A stretch of 64,000 nucleotides of DNA from assembly GCA_030027265.1 (NCBI GenBank), contig JASENG010000004.1, positions 62,001 to 126,000 on the forward strand. The letters run 5' to 3'. The first letter of the stretch is position 1; each line of letters begins with the position of its first letter. The translations under genes and the position numbers were made by a program. A model generated the notes under the pieces. The model saw only the letters and a list, made by a program, of their open reading frames with translations. It ran no database searches and was not told the origin of the DNA. Positions 1 to 9,129 of this stretch are shown one piece after another. Source of the DNA: Lysinibacillus fusiformis (GTDB lineage Bacteria; Bacillota; Bacilli; Bacillales_A; Planococcaceae).

Positions 1-2
1 TC

Positions 3-311
3 GATCGTTTAAGGGAAATCGGCAACCTGGAGATACTCGAGGACCGATTGCTGGCAGAAATCGCGATTTTTGCTGAAAAGGTTGATATTGCAGAAGAGCT
101 CGATCGTTTGGATAGTCATTTTAAACAAATGGAAACTACAATAGAGGAATCGGGTTCAATAGGACGTAAATTGGATTTTTTAATGCAGGAAATGCATCGT
201 GAAATTAATACAATTGGTTCTAAAAATCAAAATTCCGAAATTTCTATTGCAGTGGTTCAAGCTAAAACTATTTTAGAAAAAATGCGTGAACAAGTACAAA
301 ATATTGAATAA
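3..311 (+). CDS. yicC: YicC/YloC family protein, C-terminal part (cut by window start)
   Basis: An open frame runs in from the window edge and stops with TAA at 309-311; an internal TTG at 48 is not taken as the start because the frame is open upstream and the homology extends to the edge. The visible 102 residues match the conserved C-terminal domain of YicC/YloC proteins, with the EIAIFAEKVDIAEELDRLDSH segment type, the LDFLMQEMHREINTIGSK segment and the terminal EKMREQVQNIE helix. YicC of E. coli is reported to be an endoribonuclease; the function in Bacillales is less clear. In B. subtilis yloC is followed by remA and gmk; here gmk follows directly after about 107 bp. Confidence 0.9.
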   Translation, partial: DRLREIGNLEILEDRLLAEIAIFAEKVDIAEELDRLDSHFKQMETTIEESGSIGRKLDFLMQEMHREINTIGSKNQNSEISIAVVQAKTILEKMREQVQNIE

Positions 312-316
312 TAAAT

Positions 317-354
317 TTAGTAGGAAGAAAAAGTCCCCACTAAGTGATTTTTTA
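317..354 (+). terminator. Possible weak terminator after yicC
   Basis: An 8-bp inverted repeat with one mismatch (TTAGTAGG at 317-324 against CCCACTAA at 336-343) is followed by a T-rich tract (348-354). It lies in the gap where remA would be expected. The stem is short, so this is tentative. Confidence 0.4.
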
Positions 355-370
355 CTTTATACTGTAATAA

Positions 371-1036
<666 letters not shown>

Positions 1037-1041
1037 AATAT

Positions 1042-1266
1042 ATGTTATACCCATCTATTGACGCTTTAAAAAGTAAAATCGATTCAAAATATTCTTTAGT
1101 GAGCTTAGCTTCGAAACGCGCTCGCCAAATGCAGGAAGAAGGCGATGAGCAGTTAGCAAAATACGTTTCGTACAAACCAGTAGGTAAAGCTCTGGAAGAA
1201 GTAGCAGCTGGCGTACTTAAAAAAGAAAAACAAGACGAGTCAACTGTTTACGAGGACGAAGTTTAA
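1042..1266 (+). CDS. rpoZ: RNA polymerase omega subunit
   Basis: 74 residues. Omega helps assemble and stabilise RNA polymerase by binding the beta-prime subunit. The N-terminal [20 protein letters not shown] and the [15 protein letters not shown] segment match Firmicute omega proteins (B. subtilis YloH is a few residues shorter). A short acidic/lysine tail ends the protein. It follows gmk by 5 bp and is separated from coaC by a hairpin. Confidence 0.95.
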   Translation: MLYPSIDALKSKIDSKYSLVSLASKRARQMQEEGDEQLAKYVSYKPVGKALEEVAAGVLKKEKQDESTVYEDEV

Positions 1267-1308
1267 AATTATATTTATTTTTTGTTTGTAGATATGTTGT
1301 AATCAGCT

Positions 1309-1337
1309 AGCTCCCGAAGAATTATTCTTTGGGAGCT
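1309..1337 (+). terminator. Hairpin after rpoZ
   Basis: An inverted repeat AGCTCCC (1309-1315) with GGGAGCT (1331-1337) has further inner pairing (AAGAA/TTCTT). No strong T-run follows, so it may be an attenuator or a weak terminator between rpoZ and coaC. Confidence 0.5.
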
Positions 1338-1360
1338 TGTCATTTGAAAGGAGATAAGCT

Positions 1361-1915
1361 ATGCAAAAAAATATTTTGCTTTGTGTATCAGGCGGGATTG
1401 CAGTTTATAAAGCAGTAGCACTTGTGAGTAAATTAACAAAAGCCAATTTCAATGTAAAAGTTATGATGACCGCATCTGCAAGGGAGTTCGTCACTCCCCT
1501 TAGTTTTCAAGTTATGTCAAAAAATGATGTTTACTTCGATACTTTTGATGAGAAGGATTCAAGTAAAATTGCGCATATCGATTTAGCGGATTGGGCGGAT
1601 TTAATTCTCGTTGCACCAGCCACTGCAAACGTTATTGGTAAACTTGCAAATGGAATTGCCGATGATATGGTGACTACTGCTTTACTAGCTGCTACATGTC
1701 CTGTTTGGCTAGCTCCTGCCATGAACGTACATATGTATGATCATCCTGCTGTAAAACGAAATATCGCGCAGCTAGCGGAGGATGGCTGTTCCTTTATCGA
1801 GCCATCTGAAGGTTTTTTAGCCTGCGGGTACGTAGGAAAAGGTCGTTTAGAAGAACCAGAAAAAATTACACAAATTGTGGTCGACTTTTTTAATAAAGAA
1901 ACAAAAAGTAAATGA
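1361..1915 (+). CDS. coaC: Phosphopantothenoylcysteine decarboxylase, stand-alone CoaC
   Basis: 184 residues covering only the flavoprotein decarboxylase half of CoaBC, which decarboxylates 4'-phosphopantothenoylcysteine in CoA synthesis. Seen: SGGIAVYK near residue 11 (FMN binding), HIDLADWADL near residue 70 with the catalytic His, PAMNVHMY near residue 120 and ACGYVGKGRLEEP near residue 155. All CoaC motifs are present. The B. subtilis orthologue is fused to a C-terminal CoaB synthetase of about 220 residues; here the frame ends in TGA inside the priA start (ATGA overlap) with no CoaB remnant. CoaB must be elsewhere or supplied otherwise. RBS AAAGGAGAT precedes the ATG. Confidence 0.93.
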   Translation: MQKNILLCVSGGIAVYKAVALVSKLTKANFNVKVMMTASAREFVTPLSFQVMSKNDVYFDTFDEKDSSKIAHIDLADWADLILVAPATANVIGKLANGIADDMVTTALLAATCPVWLAPAMNVHMYDHPAVKRNIAQLAEDGCSFIEPSEGFLACGYVGKGRLEEPEKITQIVVDFFNKETKSK

Positions 1916-4326
1916 TCACAGTTGCACAAGTTATCGTGGATGTCGCTGCCTATCCAGTCGACCGCCCTTTCGATTATTTAGTGCCTGCTGATATGACACA
2001 AATTATCGAAACTGGCTGTCGTGTTAAAGTACCCTTTGGACCACGAAATGTACTCGGATTTGTTGTAGCGATCAAAAACGAAACCGATGTCCCAATTGAA
2101 AAAATCAAACCTATTGCAGAGATTCTGGATATTGAGCCTGTTTTGACGGAAGAGATGCTAGAGCTTGCAAAGTGGTTGAAAAATGAAACAATCTGCTATG
2201 AAATCGATGCCCTGCAAGTGATGCTTCCTTCGGCATTAAGAGCAAAATATGAAAAAATCATTAACTTACAAACGGACGTTGAACTTTTACCCCCAGAATT
2301 GCGTGAAGTCTTCGGATCTGCCCAGCACGCAAATGTAAAAGAGTTTGAAAAAAATAATTTACTTCCTGTTCTCAAGCAAGCCTTAAAAAATAAACAGGTT
2401 TCAATAGAAAATGTCGTTAAACAAAAAGGAAAAATAAAAGAGGTCCGAAAAGTTCAAATTACAGAAGATCTTCATAAGTTATCGGAAATTCATCAACAAA
2501 TTTCAAATCGTGCCAAGAAGCAAAAGCAACTCGTAGAATGGATGCTGAATCATTCGGGCGAAATAATGAATCCAGAAGTTATCTATAAAGAAGCAAATGC
2601 GTCATCTCAAGTTCTAAATGCAGTCATAGATTTAGGAGCGGCTGCTTTTGTTCATCAAGAGGTATACAGAGATCCGTTTACAAAGGAAGTCCAAAAGACG
2701 AATTTTTTAAATTTAACAGATGAACAATCCTTTGCATTAAATCGAATTATGGCGTCCATTGATGAAAAAAAGCCTGAAACCTTCTTGTTGCACGGGGTCA
2801 CGGGCAGTGGGAAAACAGAAGTATATCTGCAAACAATCGCAAAGGTTCTAAGTGATGGAAAAGAGGCAATTATGCTCGTTCCTGAAATTTCCTTAACACC
2901 GCAAATGACAGAGCGCTTTCGTTCCCGATTTGGTGAATTAGTAGCAGTGCTGCACAGCGGCTTATCAGTTGGCGAAAAATACGATGAGTGGAGAAAAATA
3001 CATCAAGGAAAAGTAAAAGTTGTAGTAGGAGCTCGTTCTGCTGTTTTTGCACCCTTTGAAAATGTCGGAATCATTATCTTAGATGAAGAGCATGAATCAA
3101 CTTATAAACAAGAAGACTCACCGAGATACCATGCCAGGGATGTTGCGATATGGCGCGGCAAGTTTCATCAATGTCCAGTAATCTTGGGGAGCGCAACGCC
3201 GTCCCTCGAATCTTTTGCGCGGGCAAAGAAAAATGTTTATAAGCTGCTGACATTAAAAGATCGTGCATTAAAGCAAGCATTGCCCGAGGTACAAATTGTT
3301 GATATGCGAGATGAACTGAAAAAAGGCAATCGCTCAATGTTCTCTAAAAGCTTGATGGATTCTATTCAAGCTCGTCTAGATAGAAAAGAACAAATTGTCC
3401 TATTTTTAAATCGCCGAGGTTACTCGTCCTTCGTCTTATGCCGAGATTGCGGTACTGTGCTGCAATGCGAAAATTGTGATATTTCATTAACCTATCATCG
3501 AAAAAATGAAAAATGCAAATGTCATTATTGCGGCTATGAAATCCATGTCCCAAAGACTTGCCCGCAATGTCAAAGTGAACATATCCGATTTTTCGGTACA
3601 GGAACTCAAAAGGTAGAAGAAGAGTTAGCTAAATTCTTCCCTGGAGTCAGAGTGCTGCGGATGGATGTTGATACGACAAGAGCAAAAGGCTCTCATGAAC
3701 AATTATTGGATGCATTTGGACAAGGGGAAGCAGATATATTACTTGGAACCCAGATGATTGCAAAGGGTCTTGATTATCCCAATATTACATTAGTAGGGGT
3801 ATTAAGTGCTGATACATCACTTCATTTACCGGATTTCCGTGCGGCTGAAAAAACATTCCAGCTGTTGACGCAGGTAAGTGGACGGGCAGGAAGGCATGAA
3901 AAGCCGGGGGAAGTAGTTGTTCAAACTTATACCCCGGAACACTATGCAATTGAATTATCTGAAGCGCAAGACTATGAACCTTTCTATGAACGTGAAATGC
4001 ATATGCGCCACCAAGCAGGCTATCCTCCCTATTATTACTTGGCATTAATCCAAGTCTCTCACGAGGATGTGTTAATGGCAGCGGATTATGCAGGAAAAGC
4101 AGTAGAGTGGCTGCGTTCACAGCTTTCCTTTAATGTTTCAATAATAGGACCTACTGCTGCCGGGATCAGCCGTCTCCAAAATAGATATCGCTATCAATGT
4201 TTGATAAAATACAAAATAGAGCCAGATTTAATCCCGACCTTATTGCAATTGATCAAGATTTATCGATCGGATTGGATTAAAAAAGGTATTAATTTGACCG
4301 TAGATTTAGATCCCAACATGATATAA
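1912..4326 (+). CDS. priA: Primosomal protein N', replication-restart helicase PriA
   Basis: 804 residues, family-typical length. It recognises stalled forks and D-loops and reloads the replicative helicase. The N-terminal DNA-binding part is followed by helicase motifs: Walker A GVTGSGKTEVY near residue 294, the DEEH box near residue 390, GSATPSLES near residue 424 and QVSGRAGR near residue 650. A zinc-binding block of paired cysteines (CRDCGTVLQCENC, then CHYCGYE and CPQC) lies near residues 510-560. The ATG overlaps the coaC stop by 4 bp, implying translational coupling. Confidence 0.97.
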   Translation: MITVAQVIVDVAAYPVDRPFDYLVPADMTQIIETGCRVKVPFGPRNVLGFVVAIKNETDVPIEKIKPIAEILDIEPVLTEEMLELAKWLKNETICYEIDALQVMLPSALRAKYEKIINLQTDVELLPPELREVFGSAQHANVKEFEKNNLLPVLKQALKNKQVSIENVVKQKGKIKEVRKVQITEDLHKLSEIHQQISNRAKKQKQLVEWMLNHSGEIMNPEVIYKEANASSQVLNAVIDLGAAAFVHQEVYRDPFTKEVQKTNFLNLTDEQSFALNRIMASIDEKKPETFLLHGVTGSGKTEVYLQTIAKVLSDGKEAIMLVPEISLTPQMTERFRSRFGELVAVLHSGLSVGEKYDEWRKIHQGKVKVVVGARSAVFAPFENVGIIILDEEHESTYKQEDSPRYHARDVAIWRGKFHQCPVILGSATPSLESFARAKKNVYKLLTLKDRALKQALPEVQIVDMRDELKKGNRSMFSKSLMDSIQARLDRKEQIVLFLNRRGYSSFVLCRDCGTVLQCENCDISLTYHRKNEKCKCHYCGYEIHVPKTCPQCQSEHIRFFGTGTQKVEEELAKFFPGVRVLRMDVDTTRAKGSHEQLLDAFGQGEADILLGTQMIAKGLDYPNITLVGVLSADTSLHLPDFRAAEKTFQLLTQVSGRAGRHEKPGEVVVQTYTPEHYAIELSEAQDYEPFYEREMHMRHQAGYPPYYYLALIQVSHEDVLMAADYAGKAVEWLRSQLSFNVSIIGPTAAGISRLQNRYRYQCLIKYKIEPDLIPTLLQLIKIYRSDWIKKGINLTVDLDPNMI

Positions 4327-4408
4327 ACAGATAAGTAGAGTCATTTGTGATTTTACATTATCCTCATAATAACAAGCTTAGAGAAGTGCAGAAAGAGGTA
4401 AACTAATA

Positions 4409-4900
4409 ATGGCAATTAGAGAAGTAGTGAAGCATCCAGCAAAGGTGCTTACAACAAAATGTAAAGAAGTAACAGAGATAAATGAAGAAATAATTACACT
4501 TCTTGATGATTTATATGACACGATGGTGGAGCATGATGGAGTCGGGATTGCAGCTCCGCAAATTAACGTTCCATTGCGAGTTGCAATTGTAGAACTTGGT
4601 GAAGAACGCGATATTTTAGAAATGATTAACCCAACTGTATTGGAAACTTCCGGAGCAGAAGTTGATATAGAGGGATGTTTAAGCTTCCCAAATCTTTTTG
4701 GTGAAGTAGAACGCCCAACTTACGTGAAAATAGAAGCTTGCGATCGTGAAGGCAGAGTCTATGAATTAGAAGCTGGAGGCTTTGATGCTCGTGCAATTCT
4801 TCATGAAATCGATCATTTAGATGGAATACTATTTGATTCGAAATTAATTCGAGTTGTAACAGAGGAAGAGTTAGCTCAAATGTATGGCGAGGAGGAGTAA
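4409..4900 (+). CDS. def: Peptide deformylase
   Basis: 163 residues. It removes the N-formyl group from nascent proteins using a bound metal. The three signature motifs are present in order: GVGIAAPQ, EGCLSFP (metal-binding Cys) and HEIDHLDG (HExxH). The length fits the short type paired with fmt (B. subtilis Def) rather than the longer YkrB type. It sits 2 bp upstream of fmt, the enzyme that adds the formyl group to initiator tRNA. Confidence 0.97.
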   Translation: MAIREVVKHPAKVLTTKCKEVTEINEEIITLLDDLYDTMVEHDGVGIAAPQINVPLRVAIVELGEERDILEMINPTVLETSGAEVDIEGCLSFPNLFGEVERPTYVKIEACDREGRVYELEAGGFDARAILHEIDHLDGILFDSKLIRVVTEEELAQMYGEEE

Positions 4901-4902
4901 GG

Positions 4903-5844
4903 ATGACTTCAGTTGTATTTATGGGGACACCCGATTTTTCTGTCCCGATATTACGAATGATTCACGAGGAAGGGTATGAAGTATTGGCAGTTGTGACTCA
5001 GCCTGATCGTCCAGTCGGTCGCAAGAAAGTGTTGACACCGCCTCCCGTGAAAGCGGAAGCTGTACGTTTGGGACTGCCTGTAATTCAACCGGAAAAGCTG
5101 CGTAACTCAGAAGAACTGCAAGAAATTCTAGCTTTAAATCCAGATATCGTGATTACGGCTGCTTTTGGTCAAATTCTGCCAAAAGATTTACTGGAGGCAC
5201 CTCGTTTTGGCTGCATTAATGTCCATGCATCCCTATTGCCAAAATATCGTGGAGGGGCACCGATTCATCAAGCAATTATTGATGGGGAAGAAAAAACAGG
5301 TGTCACAATCATGTATATGGCCGAAAAATTAGATGCAGGGGATATTATTTCTCAACGTGCGATTCCTATTGAGGACGAAGATAATACTGGAACAATGTTT
5401 GAGAAGTTAAGTGTTGTAGGTAGAGAGCTATTAAAAGATACATTGCCATTAATTATTGAAGGGAAAAATGAACGAATTCCTCAAGATGAGGAAAAAGTTA
5501 CCTTTGCTCATAATATTTCCAGAGAACAAGAGCGAGTTAATTGGTCCAATAGTGCAAGATCAGTATTCAATCAAGTACGTGGTCTGACGCCTTGGCCAAC
5601 AGCCTATACAAAATTCCAAGGGGAAAATGTGAAATTATGGGCTGTTACAGAAGGCGATAGTTTAACGGATCAATCACCAGGTCAGGTTATCAAAATTAAC
5701 AAAGATAGCTTTGAAGTTGCTGCCGGTGATGGAAAGTCCATTGTGATTTTCGAATTGCAGCCTGCTGGCAAAAAGCGTATGACGGCTCAAGACTACCTGC
5801 GTGGAACAGGATCGAAATTAGCGATAGGGGACCAATTTGAATGA
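4903..5844 (+). CDS. fmt: Methionyl-tRNA formyltransferase
   Basis: 313 residues. It transfers a formyl group from 10-formyl-THF to Met-tRNAi. The Rossmann start VVFMGTPDFSVP, the catalytic segment INVHASLLPKYRGGAPI near residues 105-122 and the C-terminal OB-like tRNA-binding domain are all visible. It follows def by 2 bp and its TGA overlaps the rsmB ATG by 4 bp. Confidence 0.97.
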   Translation: MTSVVFMGTPDFSVPILRMIHEEGYEVLAVVTQPDRPVGRKKVLTPPPVKAEAVRLGLPVIQPEKLRNSEELQEILALNPDIVITAAFGQILPKDLLEAPRFGCINVHASLLPKYRGGAPIHQAIIDGEEKTGVTIMYMAEKLDAGDIISQRAIPIEDEDNTGTMFEKLSVVGRELLKDTLPLIIEGKNERIPQDEEKVTFAHNISREQERVNWSNSARSVFNQVRGLTPWPTAYTKFQGENVKLWAVTEGDSLTDQSPGQVIKINKDSFEVAAGDGKSIVIFELQPAGKKRMTAQDYLRGTGSKLAIGDQFE

Positions 5845-7199
5845 CGAAAAAGAAAGAACAAATTTGGGACGGCAATGTTCGTGACGCAGCCTTATCTATT
5901 CTTTTAGCCATAGATAAACATCAAGCATACAGTAACCTATTGCTAAATCAAACCATCAATAAATATAAGATCGATACAAAAGATCGTGCGCTATTAACAG
6001 AATTAACATATGGCACACTACAGCATAAATATACACTTGATTTCTATTTAGAGCCTTTTATCAGAGGGAAAATGGACCTTTGGGTAAAGTGGCTTCTTCG
6101 ACTTTCACTATATCAAATGGAATATTTGGATCGGGTTCCAGACCATGCAGCGGTCAATGAAGCGGTTGAGATTGCAAAACGTAGAGGACATAAAGGAATA
6201 GCAGCAGTTGTAAATGGTATTTTGCGATCCATTTTAAGACAAGGCGTCCGTTCCACTAGCGAAATCACTGATCCGACAAAACGTTTAGCGATTGAAACAA
6301 GCCATCCGGAATGGTTAGTCGAGCGCTTTGTAGCAGCTTATGGGATGGAAAAAACAGCTGAAATGCTGCAGGAAAATAATGTACCGCCGCTTAACTCTGT
6401 TCGTGTTAATACATCCAGAACAACAGTTGAAGAAGTAATCACGCTTTTAGCAGAAGAAGGTGTGGAGGCTCAGCAAAGCAAGGTAATCCCTGAATGCCTT
6501 CACCTCATTACTGGGCAAGCTTCTAGAACAAAAGCGTTTAAAGAAGGGTATATTACAATTCAAGATGAAAGTTCTATGATGCCGGCTAATGCGCTTAATC
6601 CACAGCCGGGATGGCGCGTACTGGATATGTGTGCAGCTCCGGGCGGCAAAACGACGCATATGGCAGAGAAGATGAATAATGAAGGCTCGATTTTGGCAAC
6701 AGATATTCATCCGCATAAGTTGGATCTGATAGATGAAACGAGCACTCGTCTAGGATTAAATATTATTCAAACTGCGCCGGTTGATGGACGAAAAGCGGCA
6801 GAATTTCTACAGGCGGAATCTTTTGATGCCGTATTAGTGGATGCACCGTGTTCAGGTTTAGGGGTAATGAGACGCAAACCTGATATTAAATATACAAAAC
6901 GCGAAGAAGATCTTTCGAGACTTCATACGATCCAGCTCGAGCTTCTAGATAATGCAGTGAAGGTTCTTAAAAAGGGTGGACGTTTGGTTTATAGTACTTG
7001 TACTGTAAATAAAGAGGAAAATGAAGAAACTGTTCAAGCCTTTTTGGCGTCTCATCCAGAAATAGAGTCAGTTCCACTAGAAAATTTACCGAAAGAACTT
7101 TTAGAAAAAAGCCAGGGTGGCATGCTACAAGTATTCCCGCAAGATATTGGGAGCGATGGTTTTTTTGTAGCAGCATTTCGAAAAAGCGCACAAGATTAG
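5841..7199 (+). CDS. rsmB: 16S rRNA (cytosine-967-C5)-methyltransferase
   Basis: 452 residues. An N-terminal NusB-like RNA-binding domain (about residues 1-140) is followed by a Rossmann methyltransferase. SAM-binding CAAPGGKTTHMAE lies near residue 265, the catalytic PCSGLG motif near residue 335 and the second catalytic Cys in YSTCTVNKEENE near residue 385. It modifies 16S rRNA, probably at C967. It overlaps fmt by 4 bp. Confidence 0.95.
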   Translation: MTKKKEQIWDGNVRDAALSILLAIDKHQAYSNLLLNQTINKYKIDTKDRALLTELTYGTLQHKYTLDFYLEPFIRGKMDLWVKWLLRLSLYQMEYLDRVPDHAAVNEAVEIAKRRGHKGIAAVVNGILRSILRQGVRSTSEITDPTKRLAIETSHPEWLVERFVAAYGMEKTAEMLQENNVPPLNSVRVNTSRTTVEEVITLLAEEGVEAQQSKVIPECLHLITGQASRTKAFKEGYITIQDESSMMPANALNPQPGWRVLDMCAAPGGKTTHMAEKMNNEGSILATDIHPHKLDLIDETSTRLGLNIIQTAPVDGRKAAEFLQAESFDAVLVDAPCSGLGVMRRKPDIKYTKREEDLSRLHTIQLELLDNAVKVLKKGGRLVYSTCTVNKEENEETVQAFLASHPEIESVPLENLPKELLEKSQGGMLQVFPQDIGSDGFFVAAFRKSAQD

Positions 7200-7226
7200 A
7201 CATAAAAAGGAGATTCCGAAGCACTA

Positions 7227-8366
7227 ATGGAAGAAAATAAAGTTAATGAACGTATACAAGACTTGGTAGAAGAGGCTGAAAAAAAGCCTTTGCGTCGCGA
7301 GAAGAAAGAAAAACCACAATTAAAAGAATCAATCTATTCATTACGCCCTGACCAATTGGAAGAATGGCTGACAGCAAATGGAGAAAAAGCATTTCGTGCT
7401 GGACAAATTTATGAATGGCTATATGAAAAGCGTGTGAAAACTTTTGATGAAATGTCAAACTTATCAAAAGCATTGCGCGAAAAACTTGCAGAGAATTTCT
7501 TATTAACTACTCTTTCAACAATTATCAAACAAGAATCAAAAGATGGCACAATCAAGTTTTTATTCCAGCTTCAAGATGGCTATTCCATTGAAACGGTTTT
7601 AATGCGTCATGAATATGGAAATTCTGTTTGTGTAACAACACAGGTAGGCTGCCGTATCGGTTGTACGTTTTGTGCATCCACTCTTGGTGGGTTAAAACGT
7701 CACCTGCTGGCTGGAGAAATTGTTGAGCAGGTTGTGAAAGTACAAAGAGAGCTAGATGAAGCAGGGGACCGTGTGTCGCATATCGTAATCATGGGCATCG
7801 GTGAACCATTCGATAACTACGATGCGATGATGAACTTCTTGAAAATTATTAATAATGATAAAGGTTTAAACATCGGTGCACGTCATATAACTGTTTCGAC
7901 ATCAGGAATTGTGCCGAAAATTTACAAGTTTGCCGATGAGGAATTACAGATTAATTTCGCAGTTTCTCTACATGCACCAAACCAAGAAGCGCGCCAAAAA
8001 TTAATGCCGATTGCTCGTGCCTATAAATTAGATGAGCTGCTTGAAGCTGTACGCTATTACACGAAAAAAACAGGACGTCGTGTAAGTTTCGAATATGGCT
8101 TAATGTCAGGTGAAAACGATTCGGTGGAAGTCGCCGAAGAATTAGCGGATTTAATCAAGGGCATTAAATGTCATGTAAACTTAATCCCTATTAACTATGT
8201 ACCTGAGCGTGATTATATCCGTACTTCACGCAATAGTATTTTTGCCTTTGAAAAAACTTTAAAGAAACGTGGTATTAACGTAACAATTCGACGTGAACAA
8301 GGTGCTGATATTGCAGCAGCATGTGGTCAATTACGTGCACAAGAACGTCAAGAAGAAACAAAGTAG
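7227..8366 (+). CDS. rlmN: Dual-specificity 23S rRNA/tRNA A-C2 methyltransferase (radical SAM)
   Basis: 379 residues, about 15 longer than B. subtilis RlmN because of a charged N-terminal extension (E/K-rich residues 1-35). The radical-SAM cluster motif CRIGCTFC places Cys at residues 142, 146 and 149. A GIGEPFDN motif and the C-terminal AACGQL region with the methyl-carrying Cys are present. It methylates A2503 of 23S rRNA and A37 of some tRNAs. RBS AAGGAGAT lies upstream of the ATG. Confidence 0.95.
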   Translation: MEENKVNERIQDLVEEAEKKPLRREKKEKPQLKESIYSLRPDQLEEWLTANGEKAFRAGQIYEWLYEKRVKTFDEMSNLSKALREKLAENFLLTTLSTIIKQESKDGTIKFLFQLQDGYSIETVLMRHEYGNSVCVTTQVGCRIGCTFCASTLGGLKRHLLAGEIVEQVVKVQRELDEAGDRVSHIVIMGIGEPFDNYDAMMNFLKIINNDKGLNIGARHITVSTSGIVPKIYKFADEELQINFAVSLHAPNQEARQKLMPIARAYKLDELLEAVRYYTKKTGRRVSFEYGLMSGENDSVEVAEELADLIKGIKCHVNLIPINYVPERDYIRTSRNSIFAFEKTLKKRGINVTIRREQGADIAAACGQLRAQERQEETK

Positions 8367-8379
8367 GCAGGTGACTTAT

Positions 8380-9126
8380 GTGAAGTTTACAGTCGAAAGT
8401 GATATAGGACGTAAACGAATGGTTAATGAAGATCGGGTTGCTTTTATTGAGCATCCCGATCGCTTTAAGCTCGCCATTTTAGCGGATGGTATGGGTGGTC
8501 ATAATGCAGGCGATGTAGCAAGCGAAATGGCGATTGAAGAAATGAGAGCTTATTTTCTTAACGCAAGCTTAACGCAACTTGATTCTAAACAAACGAAAGA
8601 ACAATGGATGCTCGAAACGATTCAATCCGTTAATGAAAAGATCTACACCCATTCTTTAACAAATGAAAGCTGTAAAGGAATGGGCACTACATTAATTGCG
8701 ATGCTTATTGATGGACAAGACTGTTTAATCGGCCATATTGGAGATAGCAGGGTCTATTATTTCACTTCGGAAACCGTTTCTTTGATCACGAGAGATCATT
8801 CATATGTTAATTTTCTTGTGGAATATGGGGAAATAAGTGAAGAAGAAGCAGCCAATCATCCTCAAAAGAACTTTATCGTTAAGTCACTTGGGACGGAAAG
8901 TTCCATTGAACCAGACTTTTATGAACTTCATCTGGAACCTGCATCCAATGTAGTAATTTGTTCTGATGGCTTAAGCAATAAACTAACTACCGAAGAGATG
9001 GCCGCCATTTTGACTTTACCATTATCGATTGATGAAAAAGGCAAAAAGTTAATACAGCTCGCCAATGATTCTGGTGGAGAAGATAATATTTCAGTGATTT
9101 TATTAGCAAATGATGAGGAGGTGTAA
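8380..9126 (+). CDS. prpC: PP2C-type Ser/Thr protein phosphatase PrpC (Stp)
   Basis: 248 residues from the GTG at 8380, chosen because AGGTGA lies 5 bp upstream and the product then begins MKFTVESDIGRKR like its homologues; an upstream start at 8293 would run deep into rlmN. Metal-binding motifs: NEDR near residue 20, ADGMGGHNAGD near residue 40, GDSRVYY near residue 120 and GGEDNISVI near residue 230. It dephosphorylates PrkC and its targets. prkC starts 3 bp after its stop. Confidence 0.96.
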   Translation: MKFTVESDIGRKRMVNEDRVAFIEHPDRFKLAILADGMGGHNAGDVASEMAIEEMRAYFLNASLTQLDSKQTKEQWMLETIQSVNEKIYTHSLTNESCKGMGTTLIAMLIDGQDCLIGHIGDSRVYYFTSETVSLITRDHSYVNFLVEYGEISEEEAANHPQKNFIVKSLGTESSIEPDFYELHLEPASNVVICSDGLSNKLTTEEMAAILTLPLSIDEKGKKLIQLANDSGGEDNISVILLANDEEV

Positions 9127-9129
9127 AAG

